Origin: Clostridia bacterium
GTDB taxonomy: Bacteria; Bacillota; Clostridia; Christensenellales; UBA1242
Length of the DNA: 44,276 bases
Direction of reading: 5' to 3'
Assembly: GCA_028708805.1 (NCBI GenBank)
Contig: JAQVYC010000006.1
Coordinates: 1 to 44,276, forward strand
The stretch's first letter is position 1. Each line of letters begins with the position of its first letter. Of this stretch, positions 44,152 to 44,276 are shown one piece after another. Under the pieces are notes generated by a model. It was not told the origin of the DNA. It did not search any database and saw only the letters and a program-made list of their open reading frames with translations. The translations under genes and the position numbers were made by a program.

Positions 44152-44276
44152 AACATTGTCTCCTATTATTTTTAGATATGATAACATATTTAAAATGGTT
44201 TGTAAATACTTCAATTTAAAATAAATGCTTCAAGCAAGCAAAGAAAAACTCATTTTTAAGCTGAAAAAACATCAAA

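Noticed and set aside
1-44276. CRISPR arrays, rRNA, tRNA, insertion sequences
   Set aside because: No spaced direct repeats, no rRNA signature sequence, no cloverleaf, and no transposase ORF were seen on either strand.

Overview
The window looks like chromosomal DNA from an AT-rich, low-G+C, Gram-positive endospore former, probably an uncultured gut-type Clostridia lineage. The evidence is a full-length SpoIIE, SpoVG, a SpoVD/FtsI-type transpeptidase with a PASTA domain, a classic rpsL-rpsG-fusA-tuf order, strong AGGAGG-type ribosome binding sites and sigma-A promoters with N17 spacers. No rRNA, tRNA, CRISPR array, transposase or integrase was seen. Most genes are core housekeeping; the accessory content is small unknown helical proteins, a lone VirB4-type ATPase and a PIN toxin module. 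Layout: 1-3.5 kb is an NAD salvage island. pncB (cut by the left edge), an unknown 118-aa gene and pncA run leftward, and a NUDIX-type regulator (NrtR) runs rightward, with two matching inverted repeats sitting on the two facing promoters. 3.5-6.7 kb holds two CoA genes (coaE, coaD), a LysR regulator and a PHP phosphoesterase. 6.9-11.4 kb is the str operon, read leftward. 11.8-14.7 kb holds a membrane protein, hflX and a lipoprotein. 15-19.2 kb holds an orphan VirB4-like ATPase divergent from spoVG, then a secreted His-rich protein. 19.2-25.1 kb carries cell-envelope genes (murC, an Ig-like anchored protein, a bitopic membrane protein, SpoVD/PBP2). 25.2-26.1 kb is a PIN toxin/antitoxin pair. 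26.3-31.7 kb is cca, rmuC and secA. 31.9-35.2 kb has a predicted heavy-metal exporter and four consecutive unknown small genes. 35.4-41.6 kb is spoIIE, rpiB, a degenerate glycosyltransferase, an M29 aminopeptidase and gap. 41.9-44.2 kb has an ArsR repressor, a tiny Cys-rich membrane protein and two more unknown small genes. The most unusual observations are: (1) four genes (hflX, virB4-like, cca, and the Ig-like membrane protein) have no Shine-Dalgarno but have a good -35/-10 pair placed so that transcription would start at, or one base before, the start codon, which suggests leaderless mRNAs in a genome where nearly every other gene has a clear SD; (2) the twin NrtR-type operators; (3) small, unrecognised helical proteins in three places, one inside the NAD operon; (4) an orphan VirB4 ATPase with no other conjugation genes; (5) a divergent ArsR control region with an apparent attenuator ahead of a tiny Cys-rich protein.
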